Notes under the pieces: model-generated
Database searches by the model: none
What the model was told of the DNA's origin: nothing
What the model saw: only the letters and a program-made list of their open reading frames with translations
Position numbers and translations under genes: made by a program
Assembly: GCF_009865385.1 (NCBI RefSeq)
Contig: NZ_WWJT01000404.1
Coordinates: 23,578 to 87,577, forward strand
Length of the DNA stretch: 64,000 nt
Direction of reading: 5' to 3'
From: Streptomyces sp. SID486
GTDB lineage: Bacteria; Actinomycetota; Actinomycetes; Streptomycetales; Streptomycetaceae
In this document: positions 33,910 through 43,297 of the stretch, one piece after another
How the letters are laid out: the number at the start of each line of letters is the position of its first letter
Position numbering within the stretch: the stretch's first letter is position 1

Positions 33910-34377
33910 GTGAGCGCGAAGAAGGAAGCGGGCAGCATCTGGCACGGCTTCAAGGCCTTCCTGATGCGCGGCAACGTCGTCGATCTGGCCGTCGCGGTCG
34001 TCATCGGCGCGGCCTTCACGAACATCGTCAACTCCGTGGTGAAGGGGATCATCAACCCGCTGGTCGGAGCGATCGGCACCCAGAACCTCGACAGCTACAG
34101 CTCCTGCCTGAAGGGGCCGTGCGCGAAGGCCACGGACGGCAGCGTGCGCATCATGTGGGGCTCCGTCCTGGGAGCCACGCTCACCTTCCTGATCACCGCG
34201 GCGGTGGTGTACTTCCTCATGGTCCTGCCGATGTCGAAGTACCTGGCCCGGCAGGCGGCCCGGAAGGCGGCGCGGGAGGGCACCAAGGAGATCATCGAGG
34301 TGAGCGAACTGGAGGTGCTCAAGGAGATCCGCGACGCGCTGGTCGCGCAGCGCGGCTCCGGGCAAGCCGAGCGCTGA
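33910..34377 (+). CDS. mscL: large-conductance mechanosensitive channel MscL
   Basis: 155 residues. Amphipathic head [20 protein letters not shown] and first helix [24 protein letters not shown] are the MscL signature; second helix [21 protein letters not shown]; a charged cytosolic helix ends the protein ([10 protein letters not shown]). The loop between helices carries two cysteines ([10 protein letters not shown]), longer than in M. tuberculosis MscL. It releases solutes under hypo-osmotic shock. GTG at 33910 with GAGGAGAG upstream. Confidence 0.95.
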   Translation: MSAKKEAGSIWHGFKAFLMRGNVVDLAVAVVIGAAFTNIVNSVVKGIINPLVGAIGTQNLDSYSSCLKGPCAKATDGSVRIMWGSVLGATLTFLITAAVVYFLMVLPMSKYLARQAARKAAREGTKEIIEVSELEVLKEIRDALVAQRGSGQAER

Positions 34378-34435
34378 CGGCACCGGCGCCGACGACACCG
34401 GCGCAGACGGCACCGGCGCGGACGGCACCGGCGCG
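34376..34435. repeat. four copies of a 15-bp repeat starting at the mscL stop
   Basis: GACGGCACCGGCGCG and close variants, four perfectly phased 15-base units plus a partial fifth. The first unit overlaps the TGA of mscL, and the array ends a few bases before the convergent small gene. Confidence 0.85.
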
Positions 34436-34441
34436 GACGGC

Positions 34442-34618
34442 TCAGAGGTGGTGGGGCGGCTTCTCGTCGAGGAAGCGCTTCAGGTCGGCGGCGCTGTCGC
34501 CCTCCGTGCGCTCGCCCCATCCGCGGTCGGTGTCGTCCGAGGTCTGCTGGTCCAGCGGGTCGTCGAAGACCAGCGCGGGCTTCGGGGCGCGCGGCTCGGG
34601 TTCGGGGGCGGTACTCAT
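34442..34618 (-). CDS. small acidic protein of unknown function
   Basis: A 58-residue gene read from the reverse strand: it begins MSTAPEPEPRAPKPALVFDD and ends FLDEKPPHHL. The middle (TDRGWGERTEGDSAADLKRF) has the even, charged composition of a real small protein, and TTGAGG lies close before the ATG. It is a soluble, acidic, probably flexible protein. I recognise no family. It converges on mscL and is divergent from the LtrA gene. Confidence 0.65.
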   Translation of the reverse strand: MSTAPEPEPRAPKPALVFDDPLDQQTSDDTDRGWGERTEGDSAADLKRFLDEKPPHHL

Positions 34619-34724
34619 GCCTCAAGGGTACGGCTCCCGTACCGGCGGCCCGATGGAGTCCCCTTCGTTCACTTATGTACCGGCCCACAGGATTTCGCGG
34701 CGGATTTCTGCTGTGCTGGGAACC

Positions 34725-35963
34725 ATGACGTCGAGTTCCGGCCAGACGCCCGCCCCCTCCGCCAAGCCGCGGCCCCCAGCCCTCCTGCGACGGCTCACCG
34801 CGCGCGGGCGCGACGAGTCACACCGCGTCGCCTCTCCGCTGGAGCTCCTCTTCGACCTGTGCTTCGTCGTCGCGGTGGCGCAGGCAGGCGTGCAGCTGGT
34901 GCACGCCGTCGCGGAAGGGCACGCGGCCGACGGGGTCCTCAACTACGCGATGGTGTTCTTCGCCATCTGGTGGGCCTGGATGAACTTCACCTGGTTCGCG
35001 TCGGCGTACGACAACGACGACGCGCTCTACCGGGTCGTCACCCTGGTGCAGATCGCCGGTGTCCTGGTCCTGGCAGCCGGCATCGCCCGGGCCTTCACGG
35101 AACACGATTTCCTGCTGGTCTGGCTCGGCTACGTGATCATGCGGCTGGCGATGGCCGGGCAGTGGCTGAGAGCCGCGGCGTCGGCCTCGGGCGAGGAGCG
35201 GACCACCGCACTGCGGTACGCGTGCGGCGTGCTGACGTGCCAGGTGGGCTGGCTCGGCCTGGTGCTGCTGCCCGAGCCGGCCCGGCCCTGGCTCTTCCTC
35301 GTCATGGTGGTCGTGGAACTGTGCGTGCCGGTCTTCGCCGAGATGCACCACCAGACCTCCTGGCATCCGCACCACATCGCCGAACGCTACGGCCTGTTCA
35401 CGATCATCGTGCTCGGCGAGACGATCGCCGCGGCCACGGTCGCCGTGAAGTCGGCCGTGGACGACCACGACGCGCTGACCGAGCTGTTGCCCATCGCGGC
35501 CGGCGGGCTGCTCATCGTCTTCTCCGCGTGGTGGATCTACTTCGTGGTCCCCATCCACGGTCACCTGCGCTCCCGGGGGCGGGCGTTCGTCTGGGGTTAC
35601 GGGCACTACCTCGTCTTCACGTCGGCGGCCGCGATCGGAGCGGGGCTGGAAGTGGCCGTGGAACAGGCGGTCGGCGCCGCGCACCTGTCCACCCTGGCCG
35701 CCTCGGCCGCCGTCACCCTGCCGACGGCCCTGTACCTGCTGACCGTATGGGCCCTGCACTCGCGTCACTTCAAGGTGGGTCTCGCCCAGCAGCTGGTCCT
35801 GCCGGTCACGGCTCTGCTGGTGATCTGCTGCACCGCCCTCGGCGACTGGGCGGTGCTCGCGGCGGGGCTCGTCTGCTCGGCCGCGGTGGTGACCGGGGTG
35901 GTGCTGACGGCGCGCACGGCCGGACGGGAACGCGCGGCGAACCCCGCCGGCGTGGCCGGCTGA
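34725..35963 (+). CDS. low temperature requirement protein A (LtrA) family membrane protein
   Basis: 412 residues with about ten to eleven helices. The N-terminal ESHRVASPLELLFDLCFVVAV (E-LFFDL motif) and middle HHIAERYGLFTIIVLGETI (ERxGLFxIIxLGE) are the two diagnostic LtrA blocks. LtrA proteins were named in Listeria for growth in the cold; their molecular role is not known. The first 30 residues are Pro/Ala-rich and cytosolic. The ATG at 34725 is preceded by GGGAA. Confidence 0.9.
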   Translation: MTSSSGQTPAPSAKPRPPALLRRLTARGRDESHRVASPLELLFDLCFVVAVAQAGVQLVHAVAEGHAADGVLNYAMVFFAIWWAWMNFTWFASAYDNDDALYRVVTLVQIAGVLVLAAGIARAFTEHDFLLVWLGYVIMRLAMAGQWLRAAASASGEERTTALRYACGVLTCQVGWLGLVLLPEPARPWLFLVMVVVELCVPVFAEMHHQTSWHPHHIAERYGLFTIIVLGETIAAATVAVKSAVDDHDALTELLPIAAGGLLIVFSAWWIYFVVPIHGHLRSRGRAFVWGYGHYLVFTSAAAIGAGLEVAVEQAVGAAHLSTLAASAAVTLPTALYLLTVWALHSRHFKVGLAQQLVLPVTALLVICCTALGDWAVLAAGLVCSAAVVTGVVLTARTAGRERAANPAGVAG

Positions 35964-36003
35964 TCCCTTCGAGCGGCGCGCCGGCCGGGGCACACTGGCG
36001 TCC

Positions 36004-37026
36004 ATGACAGCTGACGCATTGACGGATGTCGCCGGACTGCGGGTGGGGCACGCCACCCTGACCGGCGACGGCCGGCTCACCGGCACCACGGTCGTCCTCG
36101 CGCCCGAGGGCGGTGCCGTGGCCGCCGTGGACGTACGCGGCGGCGGCCCCGGCACCAAGGAGACCGACGCGCTCGACCCGCGCAACGTCGTACAGAGGAT
36201 CGACGCGGTCGTGCTGACCGGGGGCAGCGCGTACGGGCTCGACGCGGCATCCGGGGTGATGGCCTGGCTGGAGGAGCACGGGCGGGGCGTACCGGTGGGG
36301 ACCGATCCGGCGCACGTCGTACCGGTGGTGCCTGCCGCGTGCGTCTTCGACCTGGGGCGCGGCGGCGACTTCCGGGCGCGCCCGGACGCGGCGACGGGGC
36401 GTGCCGCGGTGGAGGCGGCGGCGGGTGCGGCGGGCACGCGGGTGACCGAAGGGTGCGTGGGCGCCGGCACCGGCGCCGTCGTCGGGCGGCTCAAGGGCGG
36501 GGTGGGCACGGCGAGTACGGTCCTCGACTCGGGGATCACGGTGGCCGCGCTGGTGGTCGCGAACGCCGCGGGCGCGGCGCTGGACCCCGGGACGGGCGTG
36601 CTGTACGGGGAGTTGTTCCAGGGACGGATCGCGTACCCGGAGGACGGTGTGCACGAGGCGGCGTGCCGGCGCCTCGCCGAGACGGCCGCCGGCAACACCC
36701 CGCCGCCGCTCAACACGACGCTGGCGGTGGTCGCGACGGACGCCGCCCTCTCCAAGGCGCAGGCGCAGAAGCTCGCGGGCACGGCCCACGACGGCATCGC
36801 GCGCGCGGTGCGGCCGGTGCACCTCCTGCACGACGGGGACACGGTGTTCGCGCTGGCCACCGGGACCCGCCCGCTCGACCCGCACCCCCTGGCGCTCAAC
36901 GACATCCTGGCCGCCGGCGCGGATCTGGTGACGCGGGCGATCGTACGGGCGGTACGCGCCGCGGAGTCGGTCGACGGACCGGCCGGGATCTGGCCGTCGT
37001 ACGAGGAGCTGTACGGCAAGAGTTGA
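36004..37026 (+). CDS. P1 (S58) family N-terminal-nucleophile peptidase
   Basis: 340 residues. Starts with LTDVAGLRVGHATL, the standard head of the DmpA/NylC family; GGSAYGLDAASGVMAWLEE follows; the self-cleavage and nucleophile site is in LNTTLAVVATDA (Asn237-Thr238), giving an alpha and a beta chain. Members are aminopeptidases or nylon-oligomer hydrolases. The Thr after Asn (rather than Gly-Ser of DmpA) places it nearer NylC. Cytosolic, no signal peptide. ATG at 36004, 40 bases after the LtrA stop, so it may be co-transcribed. Confidence 0.88.
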   Translation: MTADALTDVAGLRVGHATLTGDGRLTGTTVVLAPEGGAVAAVDVRGGGPGTKETDALDPRNVVQRIDAVVLTGGSAYGLDAASGVMAWLEEHGRGVPVGTDPAHVVPVVPAACVFDLGRGGDFRARPDAATGRAAVEAAAGAAGTRVTEGCVGAGTGAVVGRLKGGVGTASTVLDSGITVAALVVANAAGAALDPGTGVLYGELFQGRIAYPEDGVHEAACRRLAETAAGNTPPPLNTTLAVVATDAALSKAQAQKLAGTAHDGIARAVRPVHLLHDGDTVFALATGTRPLDPHPLALNDILAAGADLVTRAIVRAVRAAESVDGPAGIWPSYEELYGKS

Positions 37027-37186
37027 CCGCGGCCTGGAGGGGTGGTCAGGGGGCCGCGGGCCCTGGATTGTCGCGGTTCTGTCACGTGATGGCGTTCATC
37101 GGACTCGGCGGGAACCTTCCCCGCCGTCCGCACCCTCTTTCTCCACGCCGAACGGATCACCCCTTCACACGAACCTGGAGCAGCCC

Positions 37187-38407
37187 GTGACAACGCCGGA
37201 CATTGCAGCGCGGCGCGTACTCGGGGCCTGTGCCGCCCTGATGGTCGGCGCCCTCACCCTGACCGCCTGCGGCGGCAGCGCCAACGCGAACAACGACGAC
37301 GGGAAGGGCGGCAAGGACTCCCCGAAGACGTCGACGGCGAAGATCGCGATCTCGGCCAAGGACGGTTCGACCGGGGCGTCCATCAACGCCACCGGGGTGA
37401 AGGTCAGCGACGGCAAGCTGACCGACGTGAAGATGACCGTGGCGGGGTCGGGCCAGGCCGTGCCCGGGGCGATATCCGCGGACGGCAGCGTCTGGAAGCC
37501 GAAGGAGCAGCTGGAGCGCGGCACGAAGTACCAGATAGCCGCGACCGCGAAGGACTCCGCGGGGCGCACGGCGGCGGCCAACGCCATCTTCACCACCGTC
37601 AGCTCGTCCAACAGCTTCATCGGCACCTACACGCCCGACAGCGGCTCCACGGTCGGTGCGGGCATGCCGGTGTCGTTCACCTTCGACAAGGCGATCACCG
37701 ACAAGAAGACCGTGCAGTCCCACATCACGGTCAACTCCAGCAGTGGCCAGCAGGTGGTCGGGCACTGGTTCGGTGACCAGCGGCTGGACTTCCGGCCGCA
37801 GGACTACTGGAAGGCCGGCTCCAAGGTCACCATGAACATCGACCTGGACGGGGTCGAGGGCGCCAAGGGCGTCTACGGGGTCCAGAAGAAGTCCGTCTCC
37901 TTCACCATCGGCCGGTCGCAGGTCTCCACGGTCGACGTCAACACGCAGACCATGACGGTCGTGCGGGACGGCAAGACCATCAAGACGGTGCCGATCTCGG
38001 CGGGCAGCCCGCAGCACACCACCTACAACGGGCAGATGGTGATCTCGGAGAAGTTCGTGCAGACCCGCATGAACGGCTCGACGGTCGGCTTCGGCGGGGA
38101 GTACGACATCGCGGACGTGCCGCACGCCATGCGGCTGACGTCGTCGGGCACCTTCATCCACGGCAACTACTGGTACAACCAGGGCAACCCGCCGTTCGGC
38201 CGGGAGGGCACCAGCCACGGCTGCGTCGGCCTCGCCGACGTGCAGGGGGCGCAGGGCGACACGTCCGCCAAGTGGTTCTACGACAACTCGCTCATCGGGG
38301 ACGTCGTGATCGTCAAGAACTCCCCCGACAAGACCGTCGCTCCCGACAACGGCCTCAACGGATGGAACATGACGTGGAGCGCCTGGACCGCCGGAAGTGC
38401 CGCCTGA
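37187..38407 (+). CDS. lipoprotein L,D-transpeptidase
   Basis: 406 residues. Signal peptide with lipobox LTAC (Cys28) and a Gly/Asn/Lys-rich spacer; two Ig-like domains (about 50-135 and 140-240); then the YkuD catalytic domain with HGNYWYN and SHGCVGL (His344, Cys346 the nucleophile). It makes 3-3 cross-links in peptidoglycan or attaches proteins, outside the membrane, and resists most penicillins. GTG at 37187 has GGAG about 10 nt before. A strong terminator follows. Confidence 0.95.
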   Translation: MTTPDIAARRVLGACAALMVGALTLTACGGSANANNDDGKGGKDSPKTSTAKIAISAKDGSTGASINATGVKVSDGKLTDVKMTVAGSGQAVPGAISADGSVWKPKEQLERGTKYQIAATAKDSAGRTAAANAIFTTVSSSNSFIGTYTPDSGSTVGAGMPVSFTFDKAITDKKTVQSHITVNSSSGQQVVGHWFGDQRLDFRPQDYWKAGSKVTMNIDLDGVEGAKGVYGVQKKSVSFTIGRSQVSTVDVNTQTMTVVRDGKTIKTVPISAGSPQHTTYNGQMVISEKFVQTRMNGSTVGFGGEYDIADVPHAMRLTSSGTFIHGNYWYNQGNPPFGREGTSHGCVGLADVQGAQGDTSAKWFYDNSLIGDVVIVKNSPDKTVAPDNGLNGWNMTWSAWTAGSAA

Positions 38408-38429
38408 CCGGCGGATTCTGACGCTACGA

Positions 38430-38460
38430 GGGGCCGCGCGGGAACTTTTCGCGCGGCCCC
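38430..38460 (+). terminator. terminator after the L,D-transpeptidase gene
   Basis: Perfect 11-bp stem GGGGCCGCGCG/CGCGCGGCCCC with a 9-base loop, followed by CGCGTTTT. Confidence 0.85.
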
Positions 38461-38564
38461 CGCGTTTTCCCGGCGTACGTTTTCTCGGTTCCCGGACATG
38501 ATGTCCGACCGAGGGGCTACGGTATGCACCCACAAGGTGACATGCAGCAACGCCGGGAGATGCC

Positions 38565-39311
38565 TTGAGCGTTCCGTACGAGACCGCAGCGTACGAACCA
38601 GCCGAGTCGCCCGAGTCTCCGGAGGAGCATCTCGCGCGACTCCTCGGCCGTGCCCTGAACTCCTTCGAGTTGCCGGACGAGGTGATAAGGCAGCTCGACT
38701 GCGCGCTGGCGCACGACAGTTCACTGCACTCCGCCTACCACAGCGCGGGGCTGCACCGTGAGACGTACCGGCACACCTGGCTGCTGGCCGACGGCTCGGC
38801 GGTCACCCTGTGGGAGCTCGTGCGCAACCACGCGCCCGGCAGCGCCCCCGAGCACGAGGTGTACGTCGACGAGGAGGAGCTGCAGACCGCCACGGCTCGG
38901 CTCGGGCTGCCGCCGGACACACAGGATTTCGAACTGCCCTCGGTCATGCGGCTGTGGGCGATCCCCGAGCCGCGGCACGCGTTCGCCTCCGAGGACTCCG
39001 CGGACCACGCGCGCCGGCTCCTGCGCCGCGCGGAGAACGCCGACCGGCCCGACGCGAAGACGGCGGCCCTGCTGGCGACGGCCACCGCGCACCAGATCAC
39101 GCAGGCGTTCGGCCGGCCCGGGCGGGCCGGGCGGACGGGCCTGAGCTACGCGCTGTACGAGCACGCCTTCCTGCTGCCCGACGACACCGAGGTCTCCCTG
39201 TGGGAGGTCGAGCACACGGCGACGCCGGACGGCCGGCACATGTGCGAGGTGTACATGTCGGAGGAGGCGGCCCGGGACGCGATGGAGCGACGCGCGGCGC
39301 GGCAGGGCTGA
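38565..39311 (+). CDS. DUF6227 family protein
   Basis: 248 residues, soluble. Two similar blocks: ETYRHTWLLADGSAVTLWEL (about 65-85) and YEHAFLLPDDTEVSLWEVEH (about 205-225), which suggests an internal duplication, each followed by EVYV/EVYM. A helical linker sits between (ADHARRLLRRAENADRPD). This matches the Streptomyces DUF6227 family as I know it; the role is unknown. Start is TTG at 38565 with GGGAG upstream. Confidence 0.8.
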   Translation: MSVPYETAAYEPAESPESPEEHLARLLGRALNSFELPDEVIRQLDCALAHDSSLHSAYHSAGLHRETYRHTWLLADGSAVTLWELVRNHAPGSAPEHEVYVDEEELQTATARLGLPPDTQDFELPSVMRLWAIPEPRHAFASEDSADHARRLLRRAENADRPDAKTAALLATATAHQITQAFGRPGRAGRTGLSYALYEHAFLLPDDTEVSLWEVEHTATPDGRHMCEVYMSEEAARDAMERRAARQG

Positions 39312-39378
39312 ACGCCGGGGACTGCCGGTTCCTGGACTTCTGCGGTACCGGCCGTTCCCGAAGACACCGGTTGTGTAC

Positions 39379-39409
39379 AGGTGCGCAGGTGTAAAGGTGC
39401 GCAGGTGTA
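39379..39409. repeat. 16-bp direct repeat
   Basis: AGGTGCGCAGGTGTA occurs at 39379-39393 and 39395-39409, with a third, decayed copy just after. It lies in the 238-base gap after the DUF6227 gene, where I see no gene. Confidence 0.7.
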
Positions 39410-39549
39410 CGGGTACGCAGGCTGCCCCCAGCGCGTGCAGACGTTTCCGGTCGGCGCAGACGGATCCCAGCGGCTGGCGGCGGTCCTCACCGGTCCGGGC
39501 GGTCCCGCCGGTGCGGGCCGTACGGCACCGGCTTCAGCCGCCCCCGGGG

Positions 39550-39801
39550 TCAGCCGCCCGCGAGTCGTCGTACGAGGCCCGCGAAGGCGTCCCGTTCGGC
39601 GGGCGTCAGCTCGACGGACTCCTGCGGGGGACCGCCGCGGGCCTGCCGCGGCAGGGCCGGGAGCGGCGTCGCACGGCGCCGGGGGGCGGCCCGGAGATTC
39701 GTCCGGCGCAGCAGACGCAGCAGGACGCCGGTCCACGCGACCGCCGTCACGGCGAGTACGGCCACGCCGATCAGCTGGAGGGTCGGGGCGTGTTCGGGCA
39801 T
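39550..39801 (-). CDS. small single-pass membrane protein
   Basis: 83 residues from ATG at 39801. MPEHAPTLQLIGVAVLAVTAVAWTGVLL is a membrane helix, followed by basic RLLRRTNLRAAPRRR, so the rest is cytosolic. The tail (VELTPAERDAFAGLVRRL) is a charged helix. Gene of unknown function; converges on the DUF6227 gene and is divergent from nothing close. Confidence 0.65.
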   Translation of the reverse strand: MPEHAPTLQLIGVAVLAVTAVAWTGVLLRLLRRTNLRAAPRRRATPLPALPRQARGGPPQESVELTPAERDAFAGLVRRLAGG

Positions 39802-39963
39802 GCACCCCAGTACACACCACGGCCCGGGACTTTGGGCCCGGACCGTGACGTATCTCGCAGGTGCCGTGAACAACTCACAGCGAACTAAAGGGACAAGGCG
39901 CCGGAGTGGCGGCAGCCAGGGCCATGGTGCGGCACTGGTGCGGCGGCAGCGGGGCGGTGGCGG

Positions 39964-42267
39964 TCAGGCCGCCACCGGCTCCTCGGACTCCTTCGGTGTC
40001 CCGGCCGCGGGCGTGGCCGGATCGGTGGCCGTGGGTGCGGGGTTCCGGCGGCGCATCCCCTTGAGGAGCACCACGAGGACCGTGGTGGTACAGACGCCGG
40101 CCGCGATGGCCACCAGGTACAGGAAGGGGTTGCCGATCAGCGGGACCACGAAGACGCCGCCGTGCGGGGCGCGCAGGGTGGCGCCGAAGGCCATCGACAG
40201 GGCTCCGGTGAGCGCGCCGCCCACCATGGAGGACGGGATGACGCGCAGGGGGTCGGCCGCCGCGAACGGGATCGCGCCTTCGGAGATGAAGGACGCGCCC
40301 AGCACCCAGGCGGCCTTGCCGTTCTCCCGCTCGGCCGGGGTGAACAGCCTTCCGCGCACGGTGGTGGCCAGCGCCATCGCCAGCGGCGGGACCATGCCGG
40401 TCGCCATCACCGCGGCCATGATCTTCATGGCGGAGTCGCTGGGATCGGCGACGGCGATGCCGGCGGTGGCGAAGGTGTAGGCGACCTTGTTGACCGGGCC
40501 GCCCAGGTCGAAGCACATCATCAGGCCGAGCAGGGCGCCCAGCAGGACGGCGTTGGCGCCGGTGAGGCCGGTCAGCCAGTCCGTGAGGCCCTTCTGCGCG
40601 GAGGCGATGGGCTTGCCGATCACGACGAACATCAGGAAGCCGACGATCGCCGAGGAGACCAAGGGGATCACCACCACCGGCATGATGCCGCGCAGCGCCG
40701 TGGGGATCCGCACCCGTTGGATCCCCAGCACCACGCCACCGGCGATCAGCCCGGCCGCGAGACCGCCGAGGAAGCCCGCGTCGATGTCCAGCGCGATGGC
40801 GCCGCCCACGAAACCGGGGACGAGTCCGGGCCGGTCGGCCATGCCGTACGCGATGTAACCGGCCAGGACCGGCACGAGGAACGTGAAGGCGACGCCGCCG
40901 ATCTGGAAGAGCAGGGCGCCCCAGCTGTCGGCTTGGGTCCACAGGAAGTGGTCCATGACCGACGGTGCCTTGTTCACCCGCCAGCCACCGATCGCGAAGC
41001 CCAGGGCGATGAGGAGTCCGCCCGCGGCGACGAACGGAACCATGTAGCTGACGCCGGACATCAGCCACTTGCGCAGCCTGGTGCCGTAGCCCTCGCCGGA
41101 GTCGCCCGCGCGCTGCACCGGCGTGCCGGCCACCGGGTGCGCCGGGGCGCTCGTCTCACCTCGCGCCGCCTTCTCGCGGACCTCCGCGATGAGTTCGGCG
41201 GGCCGGCCGATGCCCGCCTTCACGCCCACGTCGACGGTCGGCTTGCCCGCGAAACGGTCCTTGTCGCGCACCGCGACGTCGTGCGCGAAGACCACGCCGT
41301 CCGCCGCCGCGATCACGGCCGGGTCCAACCGGGTGTACCCGGCCGAGCCCTGCGTCTCGACGACCACCTCCACGCCCGCCTCGCGGCCGGCGTTCTCCAG
41401 GGACTCGGCCGCCATGTAGGTGTGCGCGATACCGGTCGGACAGGAGGTGACGGCGACGATACGGAAGGGCCGTCCGGACTGCGTCGCGTGCGCGGGGTTT
41501 TCGGCCTGCTCGGCGGGCGCGGGACTGCCGGACTGCGCGGCTTGCACAGGGCTTTCGGCCTGCTCGGCGACCGGGCTGCCGGACTGCTCGGCTTGCGCGG
41601 GGCGGTCGGTCCGGGCAGCCTGCGCGGCGGGCGCGGGACTTTCGGACTGCTCGGCCGGCTCGGGGCTCTCGGCGGCGGTGGCCTCGGTGTCCGCTGCGGC
41701 GCCGGTACGTTCCTTCGCGCCCCCGCCGGTCGAGGCACCCTCGGCGCCCAGGGGTCCGGTCGCGCTCTCCGCCTGCGGTTCCCCACCCCCGTCGGCGGAG
41801 GCACTCGGCACGCCCCGGGCCGGGTCCTCGTCCCCCCGGATCAGTGCCGCCGCCGTGTCCGCGTCACCCAGTGCCCGCAGCGTGGTGGTGAATCCGGTGT
41901 CCATCAGCCGGCGGGCGAGCGCGGAGAGGATCGTGAGGTGGGCGTCGTCGGCGCCGGCGGGTGCGGCGATCAGGAAGATCAGGTCGGCCGGGCCGTCCGC
42001 GGCGCCGAAGTCGACACCGGCGGCGCTGCGGCCGAAGGCGAGAGTCGGTTCGGTGACGTGCGCGCTACGGCAGTGCGGGATGCCGATGCCGCCGTCGAGG
42101 CCGGTCGGCATCTGCGCCTCGCGGGCGGCCACGTCGGCGAGGAAGCCCTCCAGGTCGGTCACCCGGCCCTGGGCCACCATGCGCTCGGCGAGGGCACGGG
42201 CCGCCGCTTCCTTGGTGTCGGCGGACAGGTCGAGGTCGACCAGGTCCGCGGTGATCATGTCGCTCAT
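39964..42267 (-). CDS. fruA: fructose PTS transporter subunit EIIABC
   Basis: 767 residues, order A-B-C. EIIA (about 1-145) with phospho-His65 in GIGIPHCRSAH; an extended low-complexity linker (about 150-270) of SGSPAPAEQAE-like repeats; EIIB (about 270-370) with phospho-Cys in VTSCPTGIAHTYMAAE; EIIC (about 400-745) with some nine helices and GGAIALDIDAGFLGG. It takes up fructose as fructose-1-phosphate. ATG at 42267 with GAGGAG upstream. Last gene of fruR-fruK-fruA. Confidence 0.95.
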   Translation of the reverse strand: MSDMITADLVDLDLSADTKEAAARALAERMVAQGRVTDLEGFLADVAAREAQMPTGLDGGIGIPHCRSAHVTEPTLAFGRSAAGVDFGAADGPADLIFLIAAPAGADDAHLTILSALARRLMDTGFTTTLRALGDADTAAALIRGDEDPARGVPSASADGGGEPQAESATGPLGAEGASTGGGAKERTGAAADTEATAAESPEPAEQSESPAPAAQAARTDRPAQAEQSGSPVAEQAESPVQAAQSGSPAPAEQAENPAHATQSGRPFRIVAVTSCPTGIAHTYMAAESLENAGREAGVEVVVETQGSAGYTRLDPAVIAAADGVVFAHDVAVRDKDRFAGKPTVDVGVKAGIGRPAELIAEVREKAARGETSAPAHPVAGTPVQRAGDSGEGYGTRLRKWLMSGVSYMVPFVAAGGLLIALGFAIGGWRVNKAPSVMDHFLWTQADSWGALLFQIGGVAFTFLVPVLAGYIAYGMADRPGLVPGFVGGAIALDIDAGFLGGLAAGLIAGGVVLGIQRVRIPTALRGIMPVVVIPLVSSAIVGFLMFVVIGKPIASAQKGLTDWLTGLTGANAVLLGALLGLMMCFDLGGPVNKVAYTFATAGIAVADPSDSAMKIMAAVMATGMVPPLAMALATTVRGRLFTPAERENGKAAWVLGASFISEGAIPFAAADPLRVIPSSMVGGALTGALSMAFGATLRAPHGGVFVVPLIGNPFLYLVAIAAGVCTTTVLVVLLKGMRRRNPAPTATDPATPAAGTPKESEEPVAA

Positions 42268-42349
42268 CGCGGGCTCCTCTGCGCATGTATGGCCCGGGGA
42301 GTGGGGAGGGCGGAGATGGGGGCGGGGGTGCCGGGCGTCGTGGGGGCCG

Positions 42350-43297
42350 TCATGGTGTCGGCTCCGTCAGTACGCGGTCCAGGGGGATGTCCGCCGTGAC
42401 GGTCACGGCCGCGGGGTCCAGGTCGGCGGGGGCCGGCATCACGCTGCCGGGCAGTGTGACGGCGGTGGCACCGTGGGCGACGGCGGAGGCGAGGGCCTCG
42501 GGGCCGGTGCCGCCCGCGATGAGGAAGCCGGCCAGGGACGCGTCGCCGGCGCCGACGTTGCTGCGGACGGCGGACACGCGGGCGCTGCCGAACCAGGCGC
42601 CGGCCTCCGACACCAGCAACTGGCCGTCGGCGCCCAGGCTGGCGAGGACGGCACGTGCGCCCAGCGCGCGCACCTCCTCGGCCGCCTGGAGCGCGTCGCC
42701 GACGGTCGCCAGGGGGCGGGCGACGGCCGCCGACAGTTCCTCGGCGTTCGGCTTCACCACGTCGGGCCGCGCGCGCAGCGCCTCCGACAGCGCGCGCCCC
42801 GAGGTGTCCAGGGCGATGCGCGCGCCTGCGGCATGCGCCCGCGTGACGAGGTCGGCGTACCAGGAGGGTGCGAGCCCCCGGGGCAGGCTGCCGCAGCACG
42901 CGATCCAGTCGGCCTCACGCGACTGCGCGCGGACCGTGTCCAGCAGGAGTTCCTGCTCCTGCGCGGACAGTTCCGGACCCGGCGCGTTGATCTTCGTGAG
43001 CACCCCGTCGGGCTCCGCGAGAGCGATGTTGGAGCGGGTGGCTCCGGCGACCGGCACGGGCGCGACCTCGATGCCCTGCGCGTCGAGCAGGGCGGCGACG
43101 AGCGCCCCCGGTGCCCCGCCCAGGGGGAGGACGGCGACGGTACGCCGGCCGGCGGCGGCCACGGCACGCGAGACGTTCACGCCCTTGCCGCCGGGATCCA
43201 TGCGCTCGCCGGTGGCACGGACGACCTCGCCGCGCTCCAGGGCGGGGACCTCGTAGGTGCGGTCGAGGGAGGGGTTGGGGGTGACGGTGAGGATCAT
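42350..43297 (-). CDS. fruK: 1-phosphofructokinase
   Basis: 315 residues, PfkB family. ILTVTPNPSLDRTYEV head, MDPGGKGVNVSRAVAAAG substrate loop, KPNAEELSAAV, and the ATP/anion hole SNVGAGDASLAGFL with the catalytic Asp. It makes fructose-1,6-bisphosphate from the FruA product. Its ATG overlaps the fruR stop by 4 bases; fruA follows after 82 bases. Confidence 0.95.
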   Translation of the reverse strand: MILTVTPNPSLDRTYEVPALERGEVVRATGERMDPGGKGVNVSRAVAAAGRRTVAVLPLGGAPGALVAALLDAQGIEVAPVPVAGATRSNIALAEPDGVLTKINAPGPELSAQEQELLLDTVRAQSREADWIACCGSLPRGLAPSWYADLVTRAHAAGARIALDTSGRALSEALRARPDVVKPNAEELSAAVARPLATVGDALQAAEEVRALGARAVLASLGADGQLLVSEAGAWFGSARVSAVRSNVGAGDASLAGFLIAGGTGPEALASAVAHGATAVTLPGSVMPAPADLDPAAVTVTADIPLDRVLTEPTP

